A DNA stretch of 64,000 bases from CBDIDH01 sp965277595 (lineage in GTDB: Bacteria; Planctomycetota; Planctomycetia; Isosphaerales; Isosphaeraceae). How positions within the stretch are numbered: position 1 is the stretch's first letter; every line of letters starts with the position of its first letter. A model generated the notes under the pieces. It made no database searches. It saw nothing but the letters and a program-made list of their open reading frames with translations, and was not told where the DNA came from. The position numbers and the translations under genes were made by a program. This document shows, one piece after another, positions 45,155-54,253 of the stretch. Location of the stretch: contig CBDIDH010000001.1 of NCBI GenBank assembly GCA_965277595.1, positions 868,001-932,000 on the forward strand. Direction: 5' to 3'.

Positions 45155-46837
45155 TCAGGCCGTGGGAATCGACTCGGCGGATTCGAGGCCGAAGAGGCCG
45201 ATGCCCTGGTCGCGAAGGATTTGCTTGCGGACCTTGCCCGTGACGGTTCGCGGAAGCTGATCGACAACCTGAACATAATGCGGAATCTTGAAGTGAGCAA
45301 TCTGGCCGCGGCAAAAGGCGAGGATGTCGTCGGCCGTGAGGCTGGCTCCGTGTCGCGAGACGACCCAGGCCGAGACAACCTCGCCGAAGCGAGCGTCGGG
45401 CAGGCCGACGACGGCCACCTCGGCGACGGCCGGGTGATGATTGAGAAACTCCTCGATCTCGGGCGGATAGATGTTTTCACCTCCGCGAATGATTAACTCC
45501 TTGCAGCGGCCGACGATCCGAAAATTGCCGTCGGGGCGTCTTCGGGCAAGGTCGCCCGTATAAAGCCAGCCATCGGCGTCAACCGATTTCGCGGTGGCGG
45601 CGGGGTTCTTGTAATAGCCGGCCATTACCGCATGACCGCGCAGGCAAAGCTCGCCGGCCTCGCCCGGGGGCATCTCGGCGTGACTGATCGGGTCCACCAG
45701 GCGGACGTCGATGCCCGGGATCGGTCGGCCGACGGTGCCGACGCGGACCTCGATCGGGTCGTCCACCGACGTTAAGGTGATGATCGGCGACGCCTCGGTC
45801 TGACCGTAGCCGATCGTCATCTCGCGGGCGCCCATGACGTCAATCACCTGCTTCATCAGGGGCAAGGGGCAGGGGCTTCCCGACATGATCCCCGTCCGCA
45901 AACTCGACGTCTGGAACTTGTCGCGGTCGGGGTGATTGAGCACGCCGACAAACATCGTCGGCACTCCATAAAGCGACGTACAGCGCTCGCCATCGATCGC
46001 CGCGAGGGTCGCCCCCGGATCAAAGCTCGGCGCCGGGGCCACCAGGGTTGATCCATAAACAGCGCAGACCATTGTCCCGAGTACGCATCCAAAACAGTGA
46101 TAAAAGGGAACCGGCACGCAGACGCGATCGACGGCGGTGTACCGGAGGCGTTCACCTGTGTAAAAGGCGTTCATCAACACATTGCGGTGCGTGAGCATGG
46201 CTCCCTTCGGAGAGCCGGTCGTTCCCGACGTGAATTGAATGTTGTAGATGTCGGTTGGTGCAATATCGGGGAAGGTTGCCTCGGTGTCGGTCTCGGTATC
46301 GAGATCGAGATCGGCCCAGGTTCGCCAGGCGGGGCCGGGGCGATCGCCCAGCGCGATCAGGCGGCGGAGCGTTGGGAGACGCGCTGACGACCAGTCGGTC
46401 GTCGGCGAATCGGTCAGTTCGGGACAGACGGTCTCGACCATCCGGACGAAGTCCGACCCCTTGAACGGCTCGCCGACGATCAGGGTGTCCACGTCGGCCG
46501 CGCGCAGGGTTTCTTCCAGTTCGTGGAGGCGGTACGCCGGGTTGACGTTCACGAGCACGGCGCCAATCCGGCCGACCGCGAACTGGGCGACGACCCATCC
46601 GGGAGCGTTCATCGACCAGATTCCGACGTGGGCGCCCCGGCCGATTCCCAGGCCGATCAGGCCCGACGCCGCGCGATCGACCCGGCGGTCAAGCTCGCGC
46701 CACGACCAGCGAAGGCCGAGCTTGGGAAAGACCAGGGCGTCGCCTTCGGGGTACGTCCGCGCGGTCTTCCTGAGCACGGAGCCGACGGTCTGGTCAACGA
46801 CCCAGGGGGTCAACGCCTCGCGGTGCGACGCCATCAT
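45155..46837 (-). CDS. Acyl-CoA synthetase (AMP-binding)
   Basis: A 560-residue ligase that activates a carboxylic acid as its CoA thioester. The adenylation core has the P-loop FTSGTTGSPKGAMLTH near residue 200, IGYGQTEASPII near residue 350, GWLYTGDLARR with the ATP-binding Asp, and RCKELIIRGGENIYPPEIE. The final Lys is in TVTGKVRKQIL. The overall pattern is that of medium- or long-chain acyl-CoA synthetases (FadD/LiuE-like). The upstream enoyl-CoA hydratase stop overlaps this start (TGATG), so translation is coupled. A TTG and two ATG codons are possible starts; ATG at 46837 was used. Probably feeds an acyl-CoA breakdown route together with its operon partners. Confidence 0.92.
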   Translation of the reverse strand: MMASHREALTPWVVDQTVGSVLRKTARTYPEGDALVFPKLGLRWSWRELDRRVDRAASGLIGLGIGRGAHVGIWSMNAPGWVVAQFAVGRIGAVLVNVNPAYRLHELEETLRAADVDTLIVGEPFKGSDFVRMVETVCPELTDSPTTDWSSARLPTLRRLIALGDRPGPAWRTWADLDLDTETDTEATFPDIAPTDIYNIQFTSGTTGSPKGAMLTHRNVLMNAFYTGERLRYTAVDRVCVPVPFYHCFGCVLGTMVCAVYGSTLVAPAPSFDPGATLAAIDGERCTSLYGVPTMFVGVLNHPDRDKFQTSSLRTGIMSGSPCPLPLMKQVIDVMGAREMTIGYGQTEASPIITLTSVDDPIEVRVGTVGRPIPGIDVRLVDPISHAEMPPGEAGELCLRGHAVMAGYYKNPAATAKSVDADGWLYTGDLARRRPDGNFRIVGRCKELIIRGGENIYPPEIEEFLNHHPAVAEVAVVGLPDARFGEVVSAWVVSRHGASLTADDILAFCRGQIAHFKIPHYVQVVDQLPRTVTGKVRKQILRDQGIGLFGLESAESIPTA

Positions 46838-47658
46838 CAAACCCTCCGACTTTCGGGGTCGGTCTCCACGCCCGCGTCGACCGCCCAGCGCGTCGGACGT
46901 TTTTCGAGGAAGGCGCGCATCCCCTCGAAGGCTTCCTCGGAGACGCGGACGGCCGCGGTCACCGCCGCGGCGCCTCGAAGGTCGCGGGGACGCTGGCCGA
47001 CCTCGTCAAGCATTCGTTTCGTCGCGGCGATCGCTTTTGGACCCCCCGCGCAGAGCTTCCGGGCCAACGCCATTGCCTCTTCCCGGCAACGTTCCGAGGT
47101 GACGACAAGGTTAATCAGGCCCCAACGTTCGGCCTCGGTCGCGTCGATCGGTTCGCCGCCAAGAAGCAGGGCGCGCGCCCTTCGGTCGCCGACCTGGCGG
47201 ACGAGGTCGTGCATCACGATCGCCGCCACGAGGCCGCGCTTGACCTCGGGATAGCCGACCCGAACGCCCGCGGCGGCGACGACGAAGTCGCAGGCGAAGG
47301 CCAGGCCGGCGCCCCCAGCATAGGCGTCGCCATTCAGGGCGGCGATCGTCGGTTTTTCCAGGGTGTGAAGCTGCTGGATCACATCAGCGATCGCCTGCAC
47401 GTCGGCCACGGCCAGGCGCTCGCCCGGGGCGTCGCGACCGCTGGAGGCGACCTCCTTGAGGTCCATCCCCGAGCAAAAGGCAGCGCCGGTGCCGGTCAGG
47501 ACGACGGCACGGATCAAAACGTCGGCGGCCAGGTCGGTTAAACGATCGCCCAGTTCGGCGACCATTCCGCGCGAGAGGGCGTTGCGGCGGTCGGGCCGGT
47601 TCAGCGTGAGAAGGGCGACCTGATCGTGGTCTTCGCGGAGGACGAGGGGAACACTCAT
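46837..47658 (-). CDS. Enoyl-CoA hydratase/isomerase family protein
   Basis: A 273-residue crotonase-fold protein. It has LLTLNRPDRRNALSRGM near residue 20, AFCSGMDLKE, GDAYAGGAGLAFACDFVV and the oxyanion region around GYPEVKRGLVAAI. The Glu at the second catalytic position (YPEVKRG) is present; the position of the first is less certain. It may hydrate an unsaturated acyl-CoA from branched or terpenoid acids, which would fit the AtuA neighbours. AAGGA lies about 8 nt upstream of the ATG complementary to 47656-47658. A longer open frame extends into the hairpin repeat and is not used. Confidence 0.9.
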   Translation of the reverse strand: MSVPLVLREDHDQVALLTLNRPDRRNALSRGMVAELGDRLTDLAADVLIRAVVLTGTGAAFCSGMDLKEVASSGRDAPGERLAVADVQAIADVIQQLHTLEKPTIAALNGDAYAGGAGLAFACDFVVAAAGVRVGYPEVKRGLVAAIVMHDLVRQVGDRRARALLLGGEPIDATEAERWGLINLVVTSERCREEAMALARKLCAGGPKAIAATKRMLDEVGQRPRDLRGAAAVTAAVRVSEEAFEGMRAFLEKRPTRWAVDAGVETDPESRRV

Positions 47659-47703
47659 CAGGCCATCCTTTTGCGAGAGACGGGGGCGGCTCGGGAACAG
47701 GCT

Positions 47704-47829
47704 GCGAATAACTTCGCGTTTTGATGACCGATGACCGATGACCAAGTCCATGTAACCCAGGACTTTTCAATGGGTATGGTCGGTCCTCGGTCATTGGTCA
47801 TCAAAACGGGAATTCGAGAAGCTATTCAC
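47704..47829. repeat. Complete hairpin repeat with a different terminal inverted repeat
   Basis: The ends are GCGAATAACTTC (47704-47715) and GAAGCTATTCAC (47818-47829), inverted with two mismatches. Inside, CGTTTTGATGACCGATGACC pairs with GGTCATTGGTCATCAAAACG. The 7-bp units match the rest of the family, but the TTGCAA ends are replaced. Confidence 0.8.
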
Positions 47830-47839
47830 GGCCTATTCC

Positions 47840-48199
47840 TCAAGGCGCGGGAACCGGCATTTCCAGAAGGGCGACGCCCAGGGCCTTGCCCTGCGAGTCA
47901 AGCCGCAACGCACGGCTGGCGCCACCGCCGAGAGCCCCTTCAATCACGAAATTGAAGGCCAGAATGTTCGGCAATTCGTAGCGTCGCACAGCGCCGATGC
48001 CAAGACCCATCGGCCGGAAATAGTCGGCGACGGCCTCGGCCGTGAGATGGCGGCTGAGCCAAACATGGCCATCAGCATCGAAGGCGACGACGCCGATATT
48101 GGCCCGGTTTCCCTTGTCGCCGCTTCGGGCGTGGGCCAGGTCGCCAAGACGGATCTGCGCCGGCGAGCCTTGATCGGTTCTCACGGCTGTGCGCTCCAT
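47840..48199 (-). CDS. AtuA-like small subunit/domain (ferredoxin-like fold)
   Basis: A 119-residue protein matching the C-terminal domain found fused to AtuA/DUF1446 proteins in many bacteria. It reads IRLGDLAHARSGDKGNRANIGVVA, HLTAEAVADYFRPM, RYELPNILAFNFVIEGALGGGAS. In this genome it is a separate gene whose start overlaps the end of the larger AtuA gene by 19 bp, so the two probably make a complex. The function of AtuA is unproven beyond its requirement for growth on acyclic terpenes in Pseudomonas. Confidence 0.8.
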   Translation of the reverse strand: MERTAVRTDQGSPAQIRLGDLAHARSGDKGNRANIGVVAFDADGHVWLSRHLTAEAVADYFRPMGLGIGAVRRYELPNILAFNFVIEGALGGGASRALRLDSQGKALGVALLEMPVPAP

Positions 48200-49572
48200 G
48201 CGGCGGCTGTCTGGATGGTCACGCGTTCCGAGATTTTCTCACGAGGGACGAGCGTCGGCCAGTACCCGAAGGCCGGTCGGGGCGAGGGTCGGCCCGACGC
48301 GTAACCGGCGATTCCAGGCGGACCCGACGTGATCAGCGGAGCAAACTCGCGGCAGAACCGCTCAACGGCCGAGCGGTTCGGGTCGCGCACCGTGACCCGC
48401 AAGACGACCTCAAGCGCCTTTCCTCGCGAGCCGAGCAGACCCGGCACGACACTCCCCGCGCCCAGGCATTCCACCAGTGAATCGGCAACCGTGAAACCGG
48501 CCCGTCGAAGGCGTTCCAGCACAATACGCCCGGCCGCCTTCGCCTTGGCCTCGGCCCCTCGGCCCACAACGGCGAGCAAGCCGCTCGCTGTCCAGCCATC
48601 GCGGTAAACGGCGGCGATTTTGAGCGTGTCGGACGGAGCGCAGCCCGAGGCGCCGGTCATTCGAACGCGATCGGGGCCGTCGTCATGGAGTTGGACGGTC
48701 GTCAGGTCAACGTCGACGTCGGGAGTCCGATAGCGCCTCGGGTCGTCGATCTCGTAGACGAGCTGTTCGGAGACGGTGCCGATACTGACAAGGCCGCCGG
48801 TCCCCTGGGGTTTGGTGATGACCGTGGAACCATCGTCGCCAATCTCGGCGATCGGGTAGCCAATTCCGGCAAGGTCGGGCAGATTTTCCCAGTCGTGCCA
48901 GAGGCCGCCGGTTGCCTGGGCGCCGCATTCGATGACGTGACCGGCGACAGTCGCACCGGCGAGTTTGGGCCAGTCGTCATCGGCCCAGCCGAACCGGGCC
49001 AGGGCCGGGCCGAGGGTTAATGAGGCGTCGGCGACGCGGCCGGTCAGGACGATTCGAGCACCGTCGCGAAGGGCCTGGGCGATCGGCCGGGCACCGAGGT
49101 AAACGTTGGCGCTGACGAGTTTCGAGGCAATCGCGTCGATCGGCTCGCCGGTTTCCAGGTGGTCGAACGAAAGTCCCTCGGCCCGCCAGGTCGGAATCGC
49201 GCTGAGGATGTCATCGCCAAGGACGACGGCCATCGGTGTCTCGGCCAGGCCCGCCGCGACGAGCCGCCGGGCGCAGTCCGAGGCACAGGATAGGGGGTTC
49301 AAGCCCCCGGCGTTGGTGACGATCTTCAGGCCCGTTTGATCCCGGAGGATTGGCGCGAGACGCGGGAGCAACTCGGGAAAATCCGCGACGTAACCCTGTG
49401 AGGGGTCACGGGCTCGGAGGTGGCTGAGGATCGCCAGGGTCAGTTCGGCGAGGTATTCGAGTGTAAGGACGTCGAGCTTGCCGTCTCTGGCAAGCAGAAA
49501 CGGTGCGTCGAGGTTATCTCCCCAGAATCCAGCGCCGTTGCCGACGCGGAGGACGGGGGTAAGACCTGCCAT
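48181..49572 (-). CDS. AtuA family protein (DUF1446), acyclic terpene utilisation-like
   Basis: A 463-residue cytoplasmic protein of the AtuA/DUF1446 family. Family landmarks are RVGNGAGFWGDN, DVLTLEYLAELTLAIL, IVTNAGGLNPLSC, ARIVLTGRVADASLTLGPAL, ECGAQATGG and STVITKPQGTGGLVSIGTV. The family shows no classical catalytic motif. It is the first gene of a same-strand run with the small AtuA-like subunit, an enoyl-CoA hydratase and an acyl-CoA ligase. Together these suggest degradation of a branched or isoprenoid acid, although the biotin-dependent acyl-CoA carboxylase of the Pseudomonas atu cluster is absent in this window. Confidence 0.88.
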   Translation of the reverse strand: MAGLTPVLRVGNGAGFWGDNLDAPFLLARDGKLDVLTLEYLAELTLAILSHLRARDPSQGYVADFPELLPRLAPILRDQTGLKIVTNAGGLNPLSCASDCARRLVAAGLAETPMAVVLGDDILSAIPTWRAEGLSFDHLETGEPIDAIASKLVSANVYLGARPIAQALRDGARIVLTGRVADASLTLGPALARFGWADDDWPKLAGATVAGHVIECGAQATGGLWHDWENLPDLAGIGYPIAEIGDDGSTVITKPQGTGGLVSIGTVSEQLVYEIDDPRRYRTPDVDVDLTTVQLHDDGPDRVRMTGASGCAPSDTLKIAAVYRDGWTASGLLAVVGRGAEAKAKAAGRIVLERLRRAGFTVADSLVECLGAGSVVPGLLGSRGKALEVVLRVTVRDPNRSAVERFCREFAPLITSGPPGIAGYASGRPSPRPAFGYWPTLVPREKISERVTIQTAAAWSAQP

Positions 49573-49721
49573 GACGCGAACTCCCTCAGCGCTTCGCCGT
49601 GGAACTGGCCCCTTTCTGGATCGAAACGAGGATGCCTTCCATCATTTCCCAGGTCGGCTGCAAAAGGAATGAGGCACCGCGCCGCGGCCTTTTGATTTTT
49701 GAGCGAGCCTCCTGTCTCGAT

Positions 49722-50972
49722 TCAGGCGAACAGCGGTTCGATCGCCTTTCCCTCGCTGAGCTTGAGGGGACGAGACGTCGCCGGGGCGATGTTTTCCTTG
49801 CCTGGGTCAAGACCGACGGCGGTCAAAATCGTGGCGTGAATGTCGGCGATCGACTGGGGCTGAACGGGGTTCTTGATCCCGCCGGGGTCGGTTTCCCCGA
49901 TGACCTGACCACCGACAATTCCGCCGCCGGCCAGAGCCATGCTGAAGCCGATCGGCCAGTGGTCGCGACCCCCGGCGAGGTTCACCTTGGGTGATCGGCC
50001 GAACTCACCGCCACAGACGACAACGGTCTGGTTGAGAAGGTCGCGGCGGCGGAGGTCGCGAATCAAGGCGCTGAGGGCGGGGTCGAGAACCTTGAGCCGA
50101 TTTCGGTGGATCTCAAAATTGTTGACGTGGCTGTCCCAGCCGTCGAGCGTGACCTCAACGCAACGGACGCCGACCTCGGTCAGCCTGCGAGCCGCCAGGC
50201 AGGCGCGGCCGAAAGGGGTATCGCCATACTCGGCGCGAACCGAGGCCGGTTCACGAGAGACGTCGAACGCCTGAAGCTGTTCGGAGGTCATCATGACCCG
50301 GGCGCGCTTGATGGTTTCGCCGTGCAGGGTGGCGTCGACGCGTCGAGAACGTCCGCGGGCGAAGGCGCGCTCAATGACGTCGAGGTCGGCGAGCCGGGCG
50401 TCGTTACGGCCGATCTCGACATGCGGGCTGACGTCGGGAAGCTTGCCGGCGGGGTCGTTGACCTGAAAGGCGTCATAGGCGCCGCCGAGAAAGCCGCCGC
50501 GCGCCGGCCACTGGGTCGGCAAGATCGAGACGTGCCGCGGGATGCCCGTGGAACCGACGGGGAGTTCGTGGCAACAGATGGCGCCGATCGAGGGGTGTTC
50601 GACGGTCGGGTCGGGGCGATACCCGGTCTTCATCAGGTAAGTACCGCGCTCGTGGTCCCCCTCCTTGCTGACGACCGACCGGATCAGGGCCACTTCGCGC
50701 ATCTGGTCGGCAAGCTGTTCGAACCCCTCGGCAAGCTGGACCCCTTTGAGCGCCGTGGACCGGGCCTTGGTCCCGTTGGCGATGGCCGAGCCGGGTTTAG
50801 GATCAAAGGTGTCAAGCTGGCTGGGGCCGCCCGCGAGCCAGAGGAAAATGATCGACTTCGCCGGGCCTTTCGACTGCTCGGCTTGGGCCGCGAGCAAATG
50901 GCCGACGGGCGTCAACCAGCTCAGGCCCGCCATGCCGAACGCCTTGAGAATCTCGCGCCGGATGGGTTCCAT
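49722..50972 (-). CDS. DUF1501 family exported protein
   Basis: A 416-residue protein from the ATG complementary to 50970-50972. The N-terminus EPIRREILKAFGMAGLSWL resembles a weak Tat or Sec signal. DUF1501 landmarks are IIFLWLAGGPSQLDTFDPKP, RSVVSKEGDHERGTYLMKTGYRP (read in parts), CVEVTLDGWDSHVNNFE, VVCGGEFGRSPKV and GRDHWPIGFSMALAGGGI. This version matches the type whose partner is a DUF1549/DUF1553 protein; a candidate partner lies at 52628, separated by two unrelated genes. Biochemical role unknown. Confidence 0.9.
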   Translation of the reverse strand: MEPIRREILKAFGMAGLSWLTPVGHLLAAQAEQSKGPAKSIIFLWLAGGPSQLDTFDPKPGSAIANGTKARSTALKGVQLAEGFEQLADQMREVALIRSVVSKEGDHERGTYLMKTGYRPDPTVEHPSIGAICCHELPVGSTGIPRHVSILPTQWPARGGFLGGAYDAFQVNDPAGKLPDVSPHVEIGRNDARLADLDVIERAFARGRSRRVDATLHGETIKRARVMMTSEQLQAFDVSREPASVRAEYGDTPFGRACLAARRLTEVGVRCVEVTLDGWDSHVNNFEIHRNRLKVLDPALSALIRDLRRRDLLNQTVVVCGGEFGRSPKVNLAGGRDHWPIGFSMALAGGGIVGGQVIGETDPGGIKNPVQPQSIADIHATILTAVGLDPGKENIAPATSRPLKLSEGKAIEPLFA

Positions 50973-51141
50973 GAGAGTGCCGCGCCTTTTTGTGTTGAGG
51001 TTCACCGTGTCCGACAGGCATTACCCCGGAACGGGCCGCCGGGTTTCGAGACGCTCGTCGTTGGGGTCTCGGGTCGTGTATAAACGCTTCTGTTGAAAAA
51101 GAGTCGGCGATTTGGAATGGAACGGCATTGAGGAAAAAACC

Positions 51142-51879
51142 ATGAACAGGTCACGACGCAATAGGTTGATGCTCGGGATTGCTTGCCTGCTGGCTCCGCT
51201 CGCGGGAGAGAGTCGGGCCGAGGAGCCGTTGACATTGCCGAAGGCGTTCATTGACGGCTCGGGACCGGGCTGGAAGGAGCTGGGCGAGGCGGATTTTGTC
51301 AACGTCAACGGCGATCCCGATACCTGGACCTTCAAGGATGGGGTGATTCGCTGCAAGGGAACACCCGTCGGCGTCGCGCGGACGAGAGAACGCTACAAGA
51401 ATTTTGAGTTCGTGGCCCGTTGGCGACACCTGAAGTCGGGCGGCAACTCGGGCTTTTTCGTCTGGGCGCCCGATGCGGCTCTGAAGGATCTGAAACCCGG
51501 CGCCCTGCCGTCGGGGGGAATCGAGGTTCAGGTGCTCGACCACGGTTTCGCCGAACAGTACGAGAAATCGACGGGCAAGAAAGGCGACTGGTTCACGACC
51601 AACGGCGACGTCTTCGCCGTCGGCGCGAGCAAGATGACTCCGTTCGAACCGAAGTCACCGAACGGGTCGCGCAGCTTCCCGTCGAAGTCGTTGAGCAAGG
51701 GCGTGGGATTCTGGAATCACTACTACGTCCGCTGCATCAACGGCGAGGTGCGACTCTGGGTCAACGGCGAAGAGGTTTCCGGCGGCACCGGCTGCGAGCC
51801 GAGACAGGGCCACCTCTGCCTCGAATCCGAAGGGTCGCCCGTCGAGTTCACCCACCTGAGGGTGAGAATCCTCCCTTGA
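51142..51879 (+). CDS. DUF1080 (3-keto-disaccharide hydrolase-like) exported protein
   Basis: A 245-residue protein with a signal peptide (RLMLGIACLLAPLAGESRA). It is followed by the concanavalin-like jelly-roll of DUF1080: FKDGVIRCKGTPVGVARTRE, FEFVARWRHLKSGGNSGFFV, GIEVQVLDHG, WNHYYVRCINGEVRLWVNGEE, and CLESEGSPVEFTHLRVRILP. Some members hydrolyse 3-keto-glycosides. The predicted residues of the pocket (Glu and Asp in GGIEVQVLDHG) are in place. It stands alone on the plus strand, divergent from the DUF1501 gene; the DUF1549/1553 protein and this gene may belong to one polysaccharide-degrading set. Confidence 0.85.
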   Translation: MNRSRRNRLMLGIACLLAPLAGESRAEEPLTLPKAFIDGSGPGWKELGEADFVNVNGDPDTWTFKDGVIRCKGTPVGVARTRERYKNFEFVARWRHLKSGGNSGFFVWAPDAALKDLKPGALPSGGIEVQVLDHGFAEQYEKSTGKKGDWFTTNGDVFAVGASKMTPFEPKSPNGSRSFPSKSLSKGVGFWNHYYVRCINGEVRLWVNGEEVSGGTGCEPRQGHLCLESEGSPVEFTHLRVRILP

Positions 51880-51894
51880 AAGGAAGTCAGTCGG

Positions 51895-52254
51895 TCAGAA
51901 GCTGTCGAGCGCCTGGGCTTCCTCGTCGTGGATCTCAAGGATGCGGTCAAACTTGGTGATCTTGAAGACTTCCTTGAGGTGCGGGGCGATACAGCAGAGC
52001 TTGAGATGGCCGTTGCCGCCCTTGACCTTCCTGGAAAACTTCAGGAGCACCCCGAGCATGCTGCTCGACATGAACTTCACCTCGCGGAAGTTCAGGACAA
52101 TTCGGTCAAGGCCGAGACCATCGGCCAGGCTCTCCAGTTGTCCGCTGACTTCCTCGATGATCTGCTCGGCGACGAGTTCCTTCTCGGCGAAGCTGGCCAC
52201 GGTGACCCCGCTGACCGTCTCCACGAAGAAGCGAGGGGTTGTGGTGCTTTGCAT
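51895..52254 (-). CDS. STAS-domain anti-sigma-factor antagonist
   Basis: A 119-residue stand-alone STAS protein. Key region VLNFREVKFMSSSMLGVLLKF contains the Ser that is phosphorylated in SpoIIAA-type antagonists (second or third Ser of MSSS). It then has KLCCIAPHLKEVFKITKFDRILEI, the typical last strand and helix. It probably binds an anti-sigma kinase or acts in a partner-switch circuit. No RsbW-like kinase is close, so the pathway is unknown. The ATG complementary to 52252-52254 has GGGAG upstream; the longer frame to 52347 lacks support. It ends 15 bp beyond the DUF1080 stop on the opposite strand. Confidence 0.88.
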   Translation of the reverse strand: MQSTTTPRFFVETVSGVTVASFAEKELVAEQIIEEVSGQLESLADGLGLDRIVLNFREVKFMSSSMLGVLLKFSRKVKGGNGHLKLCCIAPHLKEVFKITKFDRILEIHDEEAQALDSF

Positions 52255-52627
52255 GTCAGGGCTCCCGATAAGGTGTCGATCTGGGGGGATCTTGCAACCC
52301 TCTGGGGACGTCGGGAATAAATGAAGAATCGACAAAGCCCGCGTCACGACTTACCAGGCGTTCAGAACGTGCGAAGGGTCGCAAGGACATGAGCCGAAGG
52401 CGACGCCGGAACGTCGCCCGCGTCGATAGTTTATCCAGGTCCCGAGGCACCGGGCAACCAAGCAGACGGGTCGACCTTCGGATTCAAGGTCCAGGTGCCC
52501 TCGTCAAACCTCGGTCGATATTGTACGCCGAAGTCCCTGGCCTTCCTTGCGCGATCTTCACAATTTTCGCGAGATCTCTCGATTCAGATCACGTAGCGCG
52601 AAGGGATCGGGACTTCGCGATGCGCAC
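52255..52627. other. Intergenic region with no recognised feature
   Basis: About 370 bp between the STAS gene start and the end of the DUF1549/1553 gene. I see no gene, clear terminator or repeat-family copy; open frames here are short and arginine-rich, as random GC-rich frames are. It should contain the promoter of the STAS gene. Confidence 0.4.
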
Positions 52628-54253
52628 TCAGTGATTCCAGGAAAACTCGGTCGAGTTGATGAGGGTCCAGATCAGGTCGGTCAGGATCTTGCCGCGCGGT
52701 TTGCCGCGACTGCCGGCGAGCCTGGCCTCGAAGTGGCGTGACTCGTCGGGGGTCGGCGCACGCGTCAGGGTAGTTAAATAGGCGACCTCGACGGCCTTGC
52801 GGTCGGTCGGCGCGAAGGAGGCGATGCGGTAGGTGGCGTTGCCGACCTCGGGCTTGGTCCGATCGCGGACGAGGTCGCCGTTCATCAAGAGAAGGCGCTG
52901 GGGGATCGTTCCGGCCCGCCCGTCGAACTCATCCTCGCCGACGTCGCCGTAGCGCTTGACGAAGTCGTTCTCGCCGCCGAATCGCATGATCCGCACGATG
53001 ATCGGCGAGTCGGCGTCGATCGTCGTCGGCGAGGCCGATTGAATCACGGCCCCGACAACCTGCTCGGGCCGAAGCCGGGTCAAAGGGAAGACCGCCCAGG
53101 CGTTTTCGGCAGCCTCGGCGCTCGAATTCGAGGGTTGATCGGGCAGGGCGCTATCGAGCCGGAAGACCTCGGTCGCGGCGATCGTTCGGATCAGGCGATT
53201 GAGGTCGTATCCGTGCGCGACAAAGTCGTCGGCAAGAATCGTGAGCGGACGGGGCAGGGGATCGACCGAGGCAAGGTCGTCAACAGGTTCGACGAGCGGT
53301 CGGCCGAACATCAAGGCCCAGACACGGTTGACCGTCGCCCGGGCGAGGCCGGGATTCTTCGGGTTGGTCACCCAGTCGGCCAGGCGTTGCCGACGCGTGG
53401 CCTTCCCTTCGGCCGGAAGGAGTTCGGGCAAGAGTGGAACTCGGGGCTGAACGACGACCGGCTTGCCGGTCTTGCGGTCGGTCGGCTCATACTTGAGAGC
53501 CTTTTCGTCGTGAATGCCGGTGAATCCCGAACGGGTCTGACCAAAGAAGGCGGCCAGACCCTGAAAGTCGCGCTGGGTCCAGGGGGCGAAGGGGTGGTCA
53601 TGGCACCGGGCGCAGTCGAGCCGGGCGCCGAGGAAGGCCCGAGCGACCCGGCCGGCGACGCGGTCGGGGTCGACGATCTTCTTTTCGGGGTCGTAGGTGA
53701 CGGTGAGGAAGTTGGTCGCCGGGTGGTCGGTCCAGAGGCCGTCGGTCGCGATCAGGTCACGGACGAGCAAGTTGTACGGCCGGTTTTCCAGAAGGCGATC
53801 GCTCAACCAGGAGACGAACCGCCGCCTCCTGAAGATCAGAAACGGCCCTCCTTCGGTTCCGACATAGGCGCGGCCGAGTCGCTCGGCGAAATAATCGGAG
53901 AAGCGGCGATCGCCGAGGAGGTCATCAAGGTGCCGAGCGGCCTTGCCTTCGGGAATCGACTCCAGGCCCCGCAGTTCTTCGAGCGAGGGGATCGTTCCCG
54001 TCAAAGCGAGATTGAGCCGGCGGACGACCGCGAGTTCCGGCGCAAGCGGCGCGGGCGCAATCCCTTCCTCGTCCCATTGTTGCCGGAAGGCCTCGTCCAC
54101 CCGACGGACCGACTCGCCGAGGCTCGCGTCGACATGAACGCGCGGGGGTCGGCTCTCGTTTCTCGCGTCGAGCCGAGGCGGGTACAGACCCGCGACCACG
54201 GCCGCCACGCCCCCCACGACCACACCAACAAAGAGCAGGTCTCGAATTCCCAT
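52628..54253 (-). CDS. DUF1549/DUF1553 cytochrome-like exported protein
   Basis: A 541-residue protein with an N-terminal hydrophobic segment (DLLFVGVVVGGVAAVVAGLY) that acts as signal or anchor. DUF1549 follows: RRLNLALTGTIPSLEELRG, YFAERLGRAYVGT, ATNFLTVTY. A single CxxCH motif is in DCARCHDHPFAPW near residue 213, which could bind haem. DUF1553 forms the second half: RRQRLADWVTNPKNPGLARA, RVWALMFGRPLVEPVDDL, VAHGYDLNRLIRTI and the C-terminal DLIWTLINSTEFSWNH. Shorter than most family members (often 700 or more); no PSCyt1 domain is present. Its usual partner is a DUF1501 protein. Confidence 0.9.
   Translation of the reverse strand: MGIRDLLFVGVVVGGVAAVVAGLYPPRLDARNESRPPRVHVDASLGESVRRVDEAFRQQWDEEGIAPAPLAPELAVVRRLNLALTGTIPSLEELRGLESIPEGKAARHLDDLLGDRRFSDYFAERLGRAYVGTEGGPFLIFRRRRFVSWLSDRLLENRPYNLLVRDLIATDGLWTDHPATNFLTVTYDPEKKIVDPDRVAGRVARAFLGARLDCARCHDHPFAPWTQRDFQGLAAFFGQTRSGFTGIHDEKALKYEPTDRKTGKPVVVQPRVPLLPELLPAEGKATRRQRLADWVTNPKNPGLARATVNRVWALMFGRPLVEPVDDLASVDPLPRPLTILADDFVAHGYDLNRLIRTIAATEVFRLDSALPDQPSNSSAEAAENAWAVFPLTRLRPEQVVGAVIQSASPTTIDADSPIIVRIMRFGGENDFVKRYGDVGEDEFDGRAGTIPQRLLLMNGDLVRDRTKPEVGNATYRIASFAPTDRKAVEVAYLTTLTRAPTPDESRHFEARLAGSRGKPRGKILTDLIWTLINSTEFSWNH

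Noticed and set aside
44935..45480. N-terminal extension of the haem-motif protein frame to 45480
   Set aside because: The extension crosses the acyl-CoA ligase gene and lies before a clear signal peptide; the start at 44934 is well supported.
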